From contig NZ_CP092827.1 of the NCBI RefSeq assembly GCF_022533585.1, forward strand, positions 784,001-848,000: a stretch of DNA of 64,000 bases, written 5' to 3'. This document shows positions 8,069 through 16,957 of this stretch, in pieces. The notes beneath the pieces are model-generated. The model searched no databases. It was given only the letters and a program-made list of their open reading frames with translations, and was not told the DNA's origin. The stretch's first letter is position 1; the number at the start of each line of letters is the position of its first letter. Both the position numbers and the translations under genes were made by a program. This DNA is from Pseudomonas sp. LS.1a (GTDB taxonomy: Bacteria; Pseudomonadota; Gammaproteobacteria; Pseudomonadales; Pseudomonadaceae).

Positions 8069-9568
8069 TCAGGCCATTTCGGCAGTGGTTACCGGCGTGT
8101 GCGCGGTGCTTTTGCAACGCACCCAACGCGGGCCCAGGGGGCCATACACGCCAGCAGGTTCGGGGAACAGGTTGAGCAGCAGCAGGTACAGCACGCCGGC
8201 CAGCCCCAGGGTGACCGGCAGGCTCAGGTCGATGCCACCGGCCAGGTCGCCCAGCGGGCCGACGAACTGCCCTGGCAGGTTGACGAAGCACAGGCCGACC
8301 GCCGCGCTGGGGATCCACGCCCCCATGCCGCGCCAGTTCCAGCCATGCAGGAACCAGTAGTGGCCGCCACGCTGGCCGCGGGTGAACACCTGCAGGTCGT
8401 CGGCATGGTAGAAGCCGCGGCGAGTGATCAGGCCGAGGATCATGATCACCATCCACGGGCTGGTGCAGGTGATGATCAGCACGGCGAAGGTCGACACGCT
8501 CTGCACCAGGTTGAAGGTGAAGCGGCCGATGAAGATGAAGCCGATCGCCAGCACACCGATCAGCAGTGTGGCGCCGGCACGGCTGAGCAGGCGTGGGAAC
8601 ACGCTGGACATGTCCAGGCCAGTGCCGTACAGCGCCGTGGTGCCGGTGGACATGCCACCGATTACCGCAATCAGGCACACCGGCAGGAAGAACCAGCTTG
8701 GCGCCACCGCCAGCAGGCCACCGACGTAGTTGTTGGCGGCGATGTAGTCCGGTGCCTGGGTGGCCACCAGGGTGGCGGTGCACAGGCCGAACAGGAACGG
8801 GATCAGGGTCGCGCCCTGGGCCGCGATCACCGCCAGCATGATGCGCGCCTTGGGCGTTTCACGCGGGATGTAGCGTGACCAGTCGCCGAGGAACGCACCG
8901 AACGACACCGGGTTGCTCATGGCCAGGATCGCCGCGCCGACAAAGGCCGCCCAGAAGCCCGCCTGGCCGAGGTTGACGCTGCCCGCGTAGCCGGCATCGA
9001 ACGGCCCGGCAAAGGCAACGATGCCCAGCAGGAACAGCAGGCTCGAGGCCCACACGGCAACTTTGTTGACCCACAGCATGAAGCGGAAGCCGAAGATGCA
9101 CACCACCAGCACCAGCACCGCGAACAGGCCGTAGGCCAGGCCCAGGGTCAGGTCGGTTTCCGGCAGGCCAGCCAGGCGCTTGGCGCCGCCGACCAGGGCG
9201 TCGCCCGAGCTCCACACCGACAGCGAAAAGAACGCCACTGCGGTGAGCAGCGACAGGAACGAGCCGACGATGCGCCCGTGCACGCCAAAGTGCGCGCCCG
9301 ACGACACCGCGTTGTTGGTGCCGTTGAGCGCACCGAACAGGCCCATGGGCGCGAGGATCAGCGCGCCCACGCCGACGCCGAGCAGGATCGCCCACACGCC
9401 GGCCTGGAACGACAGCCCGAACAGCACCGGGAAACTGCCCAGCACGGCGGTGGCGAAGGTATTGGCGCCGCCGAAGATCAGGCGGAACAGGTCCAGCGGG
9501 GAGGCGTCGCGTTGATCGTCGGGGATCTGTTCGACGCCGTTGGTCTCGATACCGGTCGAGTGGCTCAT
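8069..9568 (-). CDS. NCS1-type purine-cytosine permease-like transporter
   Basis: Inner-membrane symporter of the nucleobase:cation symporter-1 family (CodB-like), 499 residues with about 12 hydrophobic helices. The N-terminal family signature is ASPLDLFRLIFGGANTF, and SFGAFLGDWSRYIP is a second conserved NCS1 stretch. A longer frame extends to 9709, but I place the start at the ATG at 9568, which has GCTGGAGCATCACC before it and opens with MSHSTGIETNGVEQIP, a normal soluble N-tail. It lies between an NTF2-like gene (95 bp upstream) and an aldehyde dehydrogenase (13 bp downstream). The substrate may be a nucleobase, an allantoin- or hydantoin-like compound, or another cationic heterocycle; the sequence does not settle it. 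Confidence 0.9.
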   Translation of the reverse strand: MSHSTGIETNGVEQIPDDQRDASPLDLFRLIFGGANTFATAVLGSFPVLFGLSFQAGVWAILLGVGVGALILAPMGLFGALNGTNNAVSSGAHFGVHGRIVGSFLSLLTAVAFFSLSVWSSGDALVGGAKRLAGLPETDLTLGLAYGLFAVLVLVVCIFGFRFMLWVNKVAVWASSLLFLLGIVAFAGPFDAGYAGSVNLGQAGFWAAFVGAAILAMSNPVSFGAFLGDWSRYIPRETPKARIMLAVIAAQGATLIPFLFGLCTATLVATQAPDYIAANNYVGGLLAVAPSWFFLPVCLIAVIGGMSTGTTALYGTGLDMSSVFPRLLSRAGATLLIGVLAIGFIFIGRFTFNLVQSVSTFAVLIITCTSPWMVIMILGLITRRGFYHADDLQVFTRGQRGGHYWFLHGWNWRGMGAWIPSAAVGLCFVNLPGQFVGPLGDLAGGIDLSLPVTLGLAGVLYLLLLNLFPEPAGVYGPLGPRWVRCKSTAHTPVTTAEMA

Positions 9569-9663
9569 GGTGATGCTCCAGCGCGGTTGTTGTGGGCCGG
9601 CGCAGTGCGCGGGCCTTCTTGTGGGTGCGATGGCAGGGCGGCAGGGCCGCGTAAAAAAGCAGA

Positions 9664-10053
9664 TCAGGCCGGCGATACGACCGACAGGTGCTCGTGGCAG
9701 GCCAGCCACTGTTCGCCGTGGCGGCGGAAGACGATGGTCTCGCGCTCGCTCAACTGGTGTTCTTCGCCGGCGATGCGGATGTGCGTGGCCACATCGTGCA
9801 TGAAGATCGCCACGTCACCTTGCAGGCTCACCTGGGCATTGCCTGATTCGCAGGCGAGCACGGCGAAACCGTCGGCCTGCCACTGGGCCCAGAGTTGCTC
9901 GTAGGCACGGCGCGACAGCAGCGGTTGCGGCAGGGTGTGGAAAAGGAAGCTGGCGTCTTCGCTGAAGCAGGCGAAATAGCGGGCGGTGTCGTTGCTGGCG
10001 AACGCGGCAACGAGGTCGGCGGCGGCTTGCCGTACCTGGAGTGTCTGGTCCAC
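9664..10053 (-). CDS. NTF2-like/SnoaL-fold protein
   Basis: Small 129-residue protein with the look of the nuclear-transport-factor-2-like superfamily (SnoaL/DUF4440): an N-terminal helix VRQAAADLVAAFASND, then DTARYFACFSEDASFLFHT, and alternating beta strands to the end (RETIVFRRHGEQWLACHEHLS). Members act as small isomerases, hydrolases or binding proteins. No signal peptide. It is the first gene of the operon with the NCS1 permease and aldehyde dehydrogenase, so it may act on the same imported compound. Function otherwise unknown. Confidence 0.78.
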   Translation of the reverse strand: MDQTLQVRQAAADLVAAFASNDTARYFACFSEDASFLFHTLPQPLLSRRAYEQLWAQWQADGFAVLACESGNAQVSLQGDVAIFMHDVATHIRIAGEEHQLSERETIVFRRHGEQWLACHEHLSVVSPA

Positions 10054-10291
10054 GGGAGTGGCCTCACGGTTCTTGTGATTGTGGTGAAGCGATTCTGGTG
10101 GCGGTCGGCGAGGGGAAAAATCGCTGCGGGCAAATAATCAGTTCAGGAATTTGTGAAGTGACGGCTGTGCTTTCCTTACTGTGGGAGCGGACCGCTACAG
10201 CCAACAATGAGCCAACCGACTGACGGTCCCCCCCAGCTCTCATCCTTGCCTACGCTGATACACCCAACCCGCTGAAGCAAGGAGAACTGTC

Positions 10292-10912
10292 ATGGCCTTC
10301 CAATACAAGCGTCTGGACAAGAACAACGCTGCTGTGCTGCTGGTTGACCACCAGACTGGTCTGCTCTCGCTGGTAAGGGACATAGACCCAGACCGCTTCA
10401 AGAACAACGTCCTGGCCCTGTCGGACCTGGCCAAGTACTTCAAGCTGCCGACCATCCTCACCACCAGTTTCGAGACCGGCCCCAACGGCCCGCTGGTGCC
10501 CGAACTGAAAGAGCAGTTCCCCGACGCCCCGTACATCGCACGCCCTGGCAACATCAACGCCTGGGACAACGAGGACTTCGTCAAGGCCGTCAAAGCCACC
10601 GGCAAGAAGCAACTGCTGATCGCCGGGGTGGTGACTGAAGTGTGCGTGGCCTTCCCGGCACTGTCGGCGCTGGAGGAGGGCTTTGAGGTATTTGTCGTCA
10701 CCGACGCCTCCGGCACCTTCAACGAACTGACCCGGGACTCGGCCTGGCGGCGCATGGAGGCGGCCGGGGCGCAGTTGATGACCTGGTTCGGCGTGGCCTG
10801 CGAGCTGCACCGGGACTGGCGCAATGACATCGAAGGGCTGGGGACCCTGTTCTCCAACCATATTCCGGACTACCGCAACCTGATGACCAGCTACAACAAG
10901 CTGGCCAGGTAA
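10292..10912 (+). CDS. ycaC: Isochorismatase-fold cysteine hydrolase YcaC
   Basis: Cytoplasmic hydrolase of the isochorismatase/nicotinamidase superfamily. It is highly similar in recall to E. coli YcaC along its whole 206 residues: VLLVDHQTGLLSLVRDI, TSFETGPNGPLVPEL, SNHIPDYRNLMTSY. Catalytic residues are Asp19 (VDHQ) and Cys118 (TEVCVAF), with a cis-peptide region before the Cys. The physiological substrate of YcaC proteins is unknown. An AAGGAG site precedes the ATG. It is flanked by a REP pair downstream and is only distantly related to the two island hydrolases at 31916 and 36872, which share the fold and motifs but differ in length and C-terminus. Confidence 0.92.
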   Translation: MAFQYKRLDKNNAAVLLVDHQTGLLSLVRDIDPDRFKNNVLALSDLAKYFKLPTILTTSFETGPNGPLVPELKEQFPDAPYIARPGNINAWDNEDFVKAVKATGKKQLLIAGVVTEVCVAFPALSALEEGFEVFVVTDASGTFNELTRDSAWRRMEAAGAQLMTWFGVACELHRDWRNDIEGLGTLFSNHIPDYRNLMTSYNKLAR

Positions 10913-10936
10913 TCCGGCCTTGAAGGCACCGCATAC

Positions 10937-11012
10937 CCTGTGGGAGCGGGTTTACCCGCGAAGACGTCGGTAGATCCACTGACGCATTCGCGGGTAAACC
11001 CGCTCCCACACC
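10937..11012. repeat. Inverted pair of P. putida REP elements
   Basis: Two inverted REP copies (10937-10963 and 10986-11012) sharing GTGGGAGCGGGTTTACCCGC and its complement lie between ycaC and ppk2. They could form the transcription end of ycaC. Confidence 0.88.
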
Positions 11013-11141
11013 CTCCCCGGAACACCCACCAGCACCCGCAGAATCAATGAGATAGAACCAGGCCTGCGAAATCTGCAAGCGAAGCGGCAAAGCGCCATGG
11101 ATCGACCATACTGACTCTTCATCCGCCCTCAGGAGAGTGCC

Positions 11142-11960
11142 ATGTCGAAGTCGTCCAGGAAGAAAGATCCCAGGAACCAGCCGAAAAAACTGGGCGGCAA
11201 GGCCTATGAGAAGGAACTCAAGCAGCTGCATGTGGAACTGGTGAAACTGCAGGAGTGGGTGGTCGCCAAGGGCCTGAAGGTGTGCATTGTCTTCGAGGGC
11301 CGCGACGGTGCTGGCAAGGGCGGCACCATCAAGGCCATTACCGAGCGTGTCAGCCCGCGAGTATTCCGCGTGGTGGCGCTGCCGGCACCGACCGAGCGGG
11401 AAAAGACCCAGATGTACGTACAACGCTACCTGGGGCACTTGCCCGCTGCAGGCGAGGTAGTGATCTTCGACCGCAGCTGGTACAACCGCGCCGGTGTCGA
11501 GCGGGTGATGGGCTTCTGCAGCGAAGAGCAGAGCAGCAAGTTTCTCACCGTGGTGCCGCTGTTCGAAAAGATGATGGTCGAGTCGGGGATCATCCTCATC
11601 AAGTACTGGCTGGAAGTCAGTGCCGAAGAGCAGACCCGCCGCCTGCAAGACCGCATCAACGATGGCCGCAAGCTGTGGAAGCTGTCGCCGATGGACCTCA
11701 AGTCGTACACCCGCTGGGATGAGTACACCCGGGCCCGCGACGACATGTTCGCCGCCTCCGATTCGTCCTGGGCACCTTGGTTCATGGCCCATTCCAACGA
11801 CAAGCGCCGTGCCCGGCTGAACATCATCAGCCATCTGCTGACGCGCATTCCCTACAAGGACATTACCCGCGACGAGGTAGTGAAGTTGCCCAGGCGCGGC
11901 AAGATCGGCAAATACAAGGCCGTGAACTATCCGTTCAAAGTCGTCGAAGAGCGTTTCTGA
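11142..11960 (+). CDS. ppk2: Polyphosphate kinase 2
   Basis: PPK2-family kinase of 272 residues that moves phosphate between polyphosphate and nucleoside diphosphates. The Walker A loop GRDGAGKGGT is at residues 53-62, and the Walker B stretch VVIFDRSWYNR contains Asp110. The lid region with Arg and Lys residues follows (ERVMGFCSEEQ). Single PPK2 domain, so class I or III by length; class I enzymes normally make GTP or ATP from polyphosphate. It has an AGGAGAG site before the ATG and lies 36 bp upstream of a Kef-like antiporter gene on the same strand. Confidence 0.92.
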   Translation: MSKSSRKKDPRNQPKKLGGKAYEKELKQLHVELVKLQEWVVAKGLKVCIVFEGRDGAGKGGTIKAITERVSPRVFRVVALPAPTEREKTQMYVQRYLGHLPAAGEVVIFDRSWYNRAGVERVMGFCSEEQSSKFLTVVPLFEKMMVESGIILIKYWLEVSAEEQTRRLQDRINDGRKLWKLSPMDLKSYTRWDEYTRARDDMFAASDSSWAPWFMAHSNDKRRARLNIISHLLTRIPYKDITRDEVVKLPRRGKIGKYKAVNYPFKVVEERF

Positions 11961-11996
11961 TCCTTCCCTGCGGGGAGCAGCGGAGAGAGCGAGCCT

Positions 11997-13193
11997 ATGC
12001 CACATGACGGCAGCCTGTTGCAGGCGACGGTGGTGTTCCTGCTGGCCGTGGTGCTTCTGGTGCCGCTGGCGCAGCGTTTGAAAATGGGGGCAGTGCCCGG
12101 CTATCTGCTGGCGGGCATCCTGATAGGGCCGTCGGTGTTTGGCCTGCTGAACAACCCGGATAACGTGGCGCGCCTGTCGGAGATGGGTGTGGTGATGCTG
12201 CTGTTCGTCATCGGCCTGGAGCTTTCGCCGAGGCGTTTGTGGACCATGCGCCGGGCGCTGTTCGGCATCGGCTCGCTACAAGTGGGCCTGAGCGCCATAG
12301 TGCTTGGCCTGCTGGCGTACTGGCTGTTCGGCCAGTCGAAGCAGGCAGCCATCGTGCTGGGCTTGGGGCTGGCGCTGTCGTCCACCGCGTTTGGCCTGCA
12401 AGTGCTGGCCGAGCGCAAGGACCTGGGCAAGCCGCATGGTCGCCTGGCCGTGGCGATCCTGTTGTTCCAGGACATTGCCGCGATCCCGCTGATTGCCGTG
12501 GTGCCGTTGCTCGGAGGTGACGTCAGTACCGCCGACGAAGGCGCCTGGCCGGTGCTGGCGGTGGTGGCTGGTATAGGTGTGGTGATTATCTTTGGCCGCT
12601 ACCTGCTGACCCCTGTCTTCAAATGGACAGTCGGTTCGGGCCTGCCCGAGCTGTCGACCGCTACCGCCTTGCTGGTGGTGCTGGGCACTGCCTGGGTGAT
12701 GGAGCACGTGGGCGTGTCCATGGCGCTGGGGGCATTCCTGGCGGGCGTCTTGATGGCTGAGTCGCCTTTCCGCCATGAACTGGAAACCCAGATCGAACCC
12801 ATCAAGGGGCTGCTGCTGGGGCTGTTCTTCGTTGGCGTGGGGATGAGTGCCGACCTGCGCCTGCTGTTCGGCATGCCATTGCTGGTACTGGCGCTGACCC
12901 TGCTGCTGGTGGTCATCAAGCTGCCGCTGCTGTATGGCCTGGGGCGCATGGCCGGTGGGCTCAACCAGCCCCAGGCGCTGTGCCTGGGCGTAGTGCTGGC
13001 GTCTGGCGGCGAGTTTGCCTTCGTGGTGTTCAAGCTGGCACTCGACCATCAGGTGCTGGCGCAGCAGGTGCATGACCTGCTGGTGCTGGCCATCACCTTG
13101 TCGATGGCGGTGGTGCCCTTGGTAATGATGGCCCTGGCGCGGCAGTTGCGTGACGACAGCCCAGCCCAGGCAAGCCCTGAAACGGGCCACTGA
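11997..13193 (+). CDS. CPA2-family (Kef-like) cation/proton antiporter
   Basis: Inner-membrane monovalent cation:proton antiporter of 398 residues with about 12 helices. Family features are the VPLAQRLKMGAVPGYLLAG entry helix, MGVVMLLFVIGLELSP, and LASGGEFAFVVFKLAL near the end. Unlike KefB and KefC (about 600 residues) it has no C-terminal TrkA-N/RCK nucleotide-binding domain; the protein stops just after the last helix. It follows ppk2 by 36 bp and precedes the AI-2E family gene by 38 bp, all on one strand, so they are probably co-transcribed. It may act in potassium or pH balance. Confidence 0.87.
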   Translation: MPHDGSLLQATVVFLLAVVLLVPLAQRLKMGAVPGYLLAGILIGPSVFGLLNNPDNVARLSEMGVVMLLFVIGLELSPRRLWTMRRALFGIGSLQVGLSAIVLGLLAYWLFGQSKQAAIVLGLGLALSSTAFGLQVLAERKDLGKPHGRLAVAILLFQDIAAIPLIAVVPLLGGDVSTADEGAWPVLAVVAGIGVVIIFGRYLLTPVFKWTVGSGLPELSTATALLVVLGTAWVMEHVGVSMALGAFLAGVLMAESPFRHELETQIEPIKGLLLGLFFVGVGMSADLRLLFGMPLLVLALTLLLVVIKLPLLYGLGRMAGGLNQPQALCLGVVLASGGEFAFVVFKLALDHQVLAQQVHDLLVLAITLSMAVVPLVMMALARQLRDDSPAQASPETGH

Positions 13194-13231
13194 ATCGCGC
13201 CACATGGCGCACCTGAGTTCGGAGGTGAAGC

Positions 13232-14329
13232 ATGCAACCGGGTCTCAAGCTGGACAGCCGCCTGTCGCGGGGCTTGCTCGATGTGCTCATCAAGGCCGGC
13301 CTGGTGGCGGCGCTGGTGATGTTCGCCTTCCAGACGTTCCAGCCGTTCCTGGAGCTGATGCTGTGGTCGGTGATCCTGGCGGTGACCTTGTATCCGCTGT
13401 ATTGCCGCATCCAGCGCCGCACAGGGCTCAAGGACGGGCTTTCAGCGACGCTGGTGGTGCTACTGGTACTGGTCGTGCTGCTGGTGCCGATCTACCTGGT
13501 GGTGATGTCCATCGGCGAATCGGTGGACAGCCTGGTGACGCTGCTCAAGAGCGGTGCCTGGAGCGTGCCGGCACCGCCTGATTCGGTGGCGGCCTGGCCA
13601 TTGATCGGGCCGAAGGTGCATGCCCTGTGGCTGGCCGCTTCGGAAAACATGGCCGGTGTGCTGAACCAGTGGATGCCCCAGCTCAAGGGCGCCGGGCGCA
13701 CGGTGCTGGGTGCAGCAGCCAGCGCAGGGGGGGCGTTCCTGTTGTTCATCGCGGCGATCATCGTCTCGGGCATCATCATGGCGTTTGGTGACCGCGGTGA
13801 AATCGCGGCGCAGCGCATTGCCATGCGGGTGTCGGGCGAGGAGCGTGGCAAGCCACTGGCCAAGCTGTGCACCGCCACCATTCGCGCGGTGGCCCAGGGC
13901 GTGATCGGCATTGCCTTCATCCAGATGCTGCTGATCGGTGTCGGCTTCGTCATCAAAGGGGTACCGGGGGCGGGGATGCTGGCCATCGTCATCCTCATGC
14001 TGGGGATTGCCCAGGCGCCGGCCACGTTGATCACGGTGCCGGTGATCATCTACGTATTCAACGTCGAAGGCTTTACCGTGGCGACCATCATCTTCGCCAT
14101 CTACAGCTTTGTCGCCGGGCTTGCCGACAACGTGCTCAAGCCGCTGCTGCTGGGGCGCGGGGTGGACGTGCCGATGCCGGTGGTGTTGATCGGGGCGCTG
14201 GGCGGCATGGTGGTCAAAGGCATCATCGGCCTGTTCATCGGCCCGGTGATCCTTGGCGTCACCTACGTGCTGTTCTGGCAGTGGGTGGCGCTGCAGGTGC
14301 CGGAAAACCCCGTCGAGCCATCGGCGTAA
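13232..14329 (+). CDS. AI-2E family (PerM/YdiK-like) membrane protein
   Basis: Polytopic protein of 365 residues in the AI-2E transporter superfamily, which includes exporters of AI-2 and Na+/H+ antiporters; the name does not fix the substrate. Visible family traits are the N-terminal helix pair (LDVLIKAGLVAALVMF; MLWSVILAVTLYPLY), a soluble central part, and the C-terminal core KGVPGAGMLAIVILMLGIAQ and LADNVLKPLLLGRG. GGAGGTG precedes the ATG. It sits in a run of same-strand genes between the Kef-like antiporter and an efflux outer-membrane factor. Confidence 0.85.
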   Translation: MQPGLKLDSRLSRGLLDVLIKAGLVAALVMFAFQTFQPFLELMLWSVILAVTLYPLYCRIQRRTGLKDGLSATLVVLLVLVVLLVPIYLVVMSIGESVDSLVTLLKSGAWSVPAPPDSVAAWPLIGPKVHALWLAASENMAGVLNQWMPQLKGAGRTVLGAAASAGGAFLLFIAAIIVSGIIMAFGDRGEIAAQRIAMRVSGEERGKPLAKLCTATIRAVAQGVIGIAFIQMLLIGVGFVIKGVPGAGMLAIVILMLGIAQAPATLITVPVIIYVFNVEGFTVATIIFAIYSFVAGLADNVLKPLLLGRGVDVPMPVVLIGALGGMVVKGIIGLFIGPVILGVTYVLFWQWVALQVPENPVEPSA

Positions 14330-14342
14330 GCCAAGGCCCGCC

Positions 14343-15863
14343 ATGCCCGGACGCTTCCATGGTTGTGCACTGAGCCTGGCTGCCATGTTGGTGGGCTGTA
14401 CCCAGGTCGGCCCGGATTTCCGGCCGCCGCAGGACCCGTGGCTGGGCACCTGGAACACCCCGCTGCTGGAACAGGCAGGGCGGCAGGCCGCAGCGCCCGA
14501 CCTGCGCCAGTGGTGGGCCGTGTTCGCCGACCCGGCCCTGGATGCCTTGATCGCCGAGGCCGATGCCAACAACAGCAACCTGCGCGTGGCTGGCTTGCGT
14601 ATTGCCGAAGCCCGTGCCCAGCTGGCCATCGTGCAGACCGGGCGTTATCCACAGCTGCAGCAACTGCGCGCCCAGAGCCTGTACCTGAAACAGGACCAGT
14701 CCGGCACCGCCACCGCTCGCGACTCGGTGTTCTGGCAATCCAGTGCGGGCTTCGACATCGGCTGGGAAATCGACTTCTGGGGGCGCTTCAGCCGCGCCAT
14801 CGAAAGCGCCGACGCCGTCTACTTTGCCTCCCAGGCCAACTACGCCGATGTCATGCTGCTGTTGCGTGCGCAGGTGGCCGACACCTACTTTGCCCTGCGC
14901 ACCGCCGAAGCGCGGCTGGATATCGCCGAGGAAAACGCCCGCCGTCAGGCGCGCAGCCTGGAGATAACCGAGCGGCTGTTCCGGCATGGCGAAAACGACG
15001 AACTCGACTGGCAACAGGCGCGCACCCAGTACCTGGCTACCCAGGCCACCATCCCCGAGTTCCAGAACCAGCTCAATGCCCTGCGCAACGTGCTGTGCTC
15101 GCTGCTCGGCAGGCCGCCCGGGCCGCTGCCGCAGCTCGATGCAGGCCACGGCCAGCTGCCGTTGCCGGACCGTGCCGTGCTGCAGGACGTGCCTGCCAGC
15201 CTGCTGCAGCGCCGCCCGGACATCCGCGCCGCCGAACAGGCGGTGGCGGCACAGTCGGCGCTGGTCGGGGTGGCCGAGGCCGATCTTTATCCACAGCTGA
15301 GCCTGCTGGGCAGCATTGGCTGGAGCTTCGTCTCGGCCAATCACCTGCCCGATACCTTCGACATCGCCGCCGGGCCCAGCCTGATCTGGAACCCGTTCGA
15401 CTATGGCCGGCGCAAGAACGCCGTGCGCGTGGAAGATGCCCGCTTGCAGCAACTGATCGAGCTGTATCACCAGGGCGTGCGCGAAGCCGCGCGCGAGGCC
15501 GACGATGCCGCCAGCGGACTGGTGCGCTCGCTGCAGAGTGCAAGTATCCGCGAGCAGGCCTCGCAGGCCGCGCAGCGCTCGCTGAACCTGGCCAGCTCGC
15601 AGTACCGCGAAGGCTTTGCCGACTTCCAGCGCGTGCTCGACGCCCAGCAACTGCTGCTGCAGCAACAGGACGGTTACCTGGTCAGCCGCGGCAATGCCGT
15701 CAGCAGCCTGGTGACGCTGTACAAGGCCCTGGGCGGCGGTTGGGACGCCAGCCGCGCACCGATCGACCCGGCCACGCGCCAACAGATGCAGCAACGCACC
15801 GACTGGGGCGAGCTGCTCGACGAGCCAGCCCCCAGCGCACATGCACAAGGTGAACCGAAATGA
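14343..15863 (+). CDS. NodT-family outer-membrane efflux lipoprotein
   Basis: Outer-membrane factor of tripartite export systems (OprM/NodT type), forming a TolC-like trimeric duct. The start at 14343 gives a lipoprotein signal peptide with lipobox LVGC (MPGRFHGCALSLAAMLVGC); an upstream in-frame start at 14253 would bury this, so I prefer 14343. Two OEP repeats follow, with RRPDIRAAEQAVAAQSALVGVA as the familiar mid-protein signature. 506 residues, normal for the family. Its stop overlaps the start of the HlyD-type gene by 4 bp (ATGA), and the DUF2955 gene follows, so the three make one export unit. Confidence 0.93.
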   Translation: MPGRFHGCALSLAAMLVGCTQVGPDFRPPQDPWLGTWNTPLLEQAGRQAAAPDLRQWWAVFADPALDALIAEADANNSNLRVAGLRIAEARAQLAIVQTGRYPQLQQLRAQSLYLKQDQSGTATARDSVFWQSSAGFDIGWEIDFWGRFSRAIESADAVYFASQANYADVMLLLRAQVADTYFALRTAEARLDIAEENARRQARSLEITERLFRHGENDELDWQQARTQYLATQATIPEFQNQLNALRNVLCSLLGRPPGPLPQLDAGHGQLPLPDRAVLQDVPASLLQRRPDIRAAEQAVAAQSALVGVAEADLYPQLSLLGSIGWSFVSANHLPDTFDIAAGPSLIWNPFDYGRRKNAVRVEDARLQQLIELYHQGVREAAREADDAASGLVRSLQSASIREQASQAAQRSLNLASSQYREGFADFQRVLDAQQLLLQQQDGYLVSRGNAVSSLVTLYKALGGGWDASRAPIDPATRQQMQQRTDWGELLDEPAPSAHAQGEPK

Positions 15864-16957
15864 GCGACGCCACGCCAACGCCAACCCCGCCAGCCCCCGA
15901 TCGCGGCATGCGCTGGGTGCTGCTGCTGATTGCCGTGAGCCTGCTGTGGTACCTGCTGGCCGACCGTTTCACGCCCTACACCCAGCAGGCCCGCCTGCAG
16001 GCCTACGTGGTGCCGGTGAGTGCCGAGGTGGCCGGGCAGGTGAAGCGTGTGGCGGTGGGCAACAACCAGGAAGTGCGCAAGGGCGATGTGCTGTTCGAGC
16101 TGGACCAGGAGCAGTACCGCATCGCCCTGGCCCGCGCCGAAGCCGACCTGGACACGGTACGCCGGCAGATCGGCGCCCACACCGCCGGCATCGACTCGGC
16201 CCAGGCGGCACTGGTGGCGGCCCAGGCCAACGAGCGCAAGGCGCGGCAGGACGCCGAGCGGCTCAAGCGCCTGATCGATGAAGACCCCGGCACGGTGTCG
16301 GTACGCCGCCTGGAAGGCGCCCAGGCCACCCGTGACCAGGCCATCAGCCAGGTGGCGGCAGCCCGTGCCGAAGTGGAGCGGGCCCGTGAGCAGCAGGGCG
16401 GGGCGCAGGACGACAACGCCCAGCTGCGCAGCGCGGCGGCCAATGTGGAAAAAGCCCGCCTGGACCTGGCGCGCACCGTGGTACGCGCCGACGCGAACGG
16501 GCTGATCACCGACCTGCGTACCGACGTTGGCCACTATGTCGGCGCCGGCAGCCCGATGATGACTCTGATCGCCATCCATGACGTGTGGATAAGTGCCGAC
16601 ATGACCGAGAACAACCTCGGTCGGCTGCGCCCTGAAACCCCGGTGCTGGTAGTGCTCGATGCGCTGCCCGGCACGGTGTTGAAGGGGCGTATTCGCAGCA
16701 TTGGCTACGGCGTGAGCGTGGGCCAGAGTACCCCGCCGGGTACGTTGCCGACCGTGCAGAACAGCCGCGAGTGGCTGCGCTCGGCCCAGCGCTTCCCGGT
16801 GATCGTTGAACTGGAGCGTGACCAGTTGCAGGACAAGACTGGTTTGCGGGTCGGCGGCCAGGCCGAAGTCATGGCGCTGCCCAGCGAGGGCAACCCATTG
16901 AACCTGCTGGGCCGGTTGTTCATGTGGCTGATGAGCTGGCTGTCTTATGCCTATTGA
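15860..16957 (+). CDS. HlyD/EmrA-type membrane fusion protein
   Basis: Periplasmic adaptor of 365 residues anchored by one N-terminal helix (about residues 15-36), linking an inner-membrane partner to the outer-membrane duct. The split lipoyl domain begins with VVPVSAEVAGQVKRVAV and is closed by VRADANGLITDLRTDVGHYV; between them is a coiled coil rich in Ala, Arg and Glu (about 90-205). The beta-barrel part follows (VWISADMTENNLGRLRP). It overlaps the gene before it by 4 bp and the DUF2955 gene after it by 11 bp, showing tight translational coupling. Substrate unknown. Confidence 0.92.
   Translation: MSDATPTPTPPAPDRGMRWVLLLIAVSLLWYLLADRFTPYTQQARLQAYVVPVSAEVAGQVKRVAVGNNQEVRKGDVLFELDQEQYRIALARAEADLDTVRRQIGAHTAGIDSAQAALVAAQANERKARQDAERLKRLIDEDPGTVSVRRLEGAQATRDQAISQVAAARAEVERAREQQGGAQDDNAQLRSAAANVEKARLDLARTVVRADANGLITDLRTDVGHYVGAGSPMMTLIAIHDVWISADMTENNLGRLRPETPVLVVLDALPGTVLKGRIRSIGYGVSVGQSTPPGTLPTVQNSREWLRSAQRFPVIVELERDQLQDKTGLRVGGQAEVMALPSEGNPLNLLGRLFMWLMSWLSYAY

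Noticed and set aside
8048..8878. 276-codon plus-strand frame over the NCS1 permease gene
   Set aside because: Gln-, Ala- and His-rich antisense translation without any motif; the permease frame explains the region.
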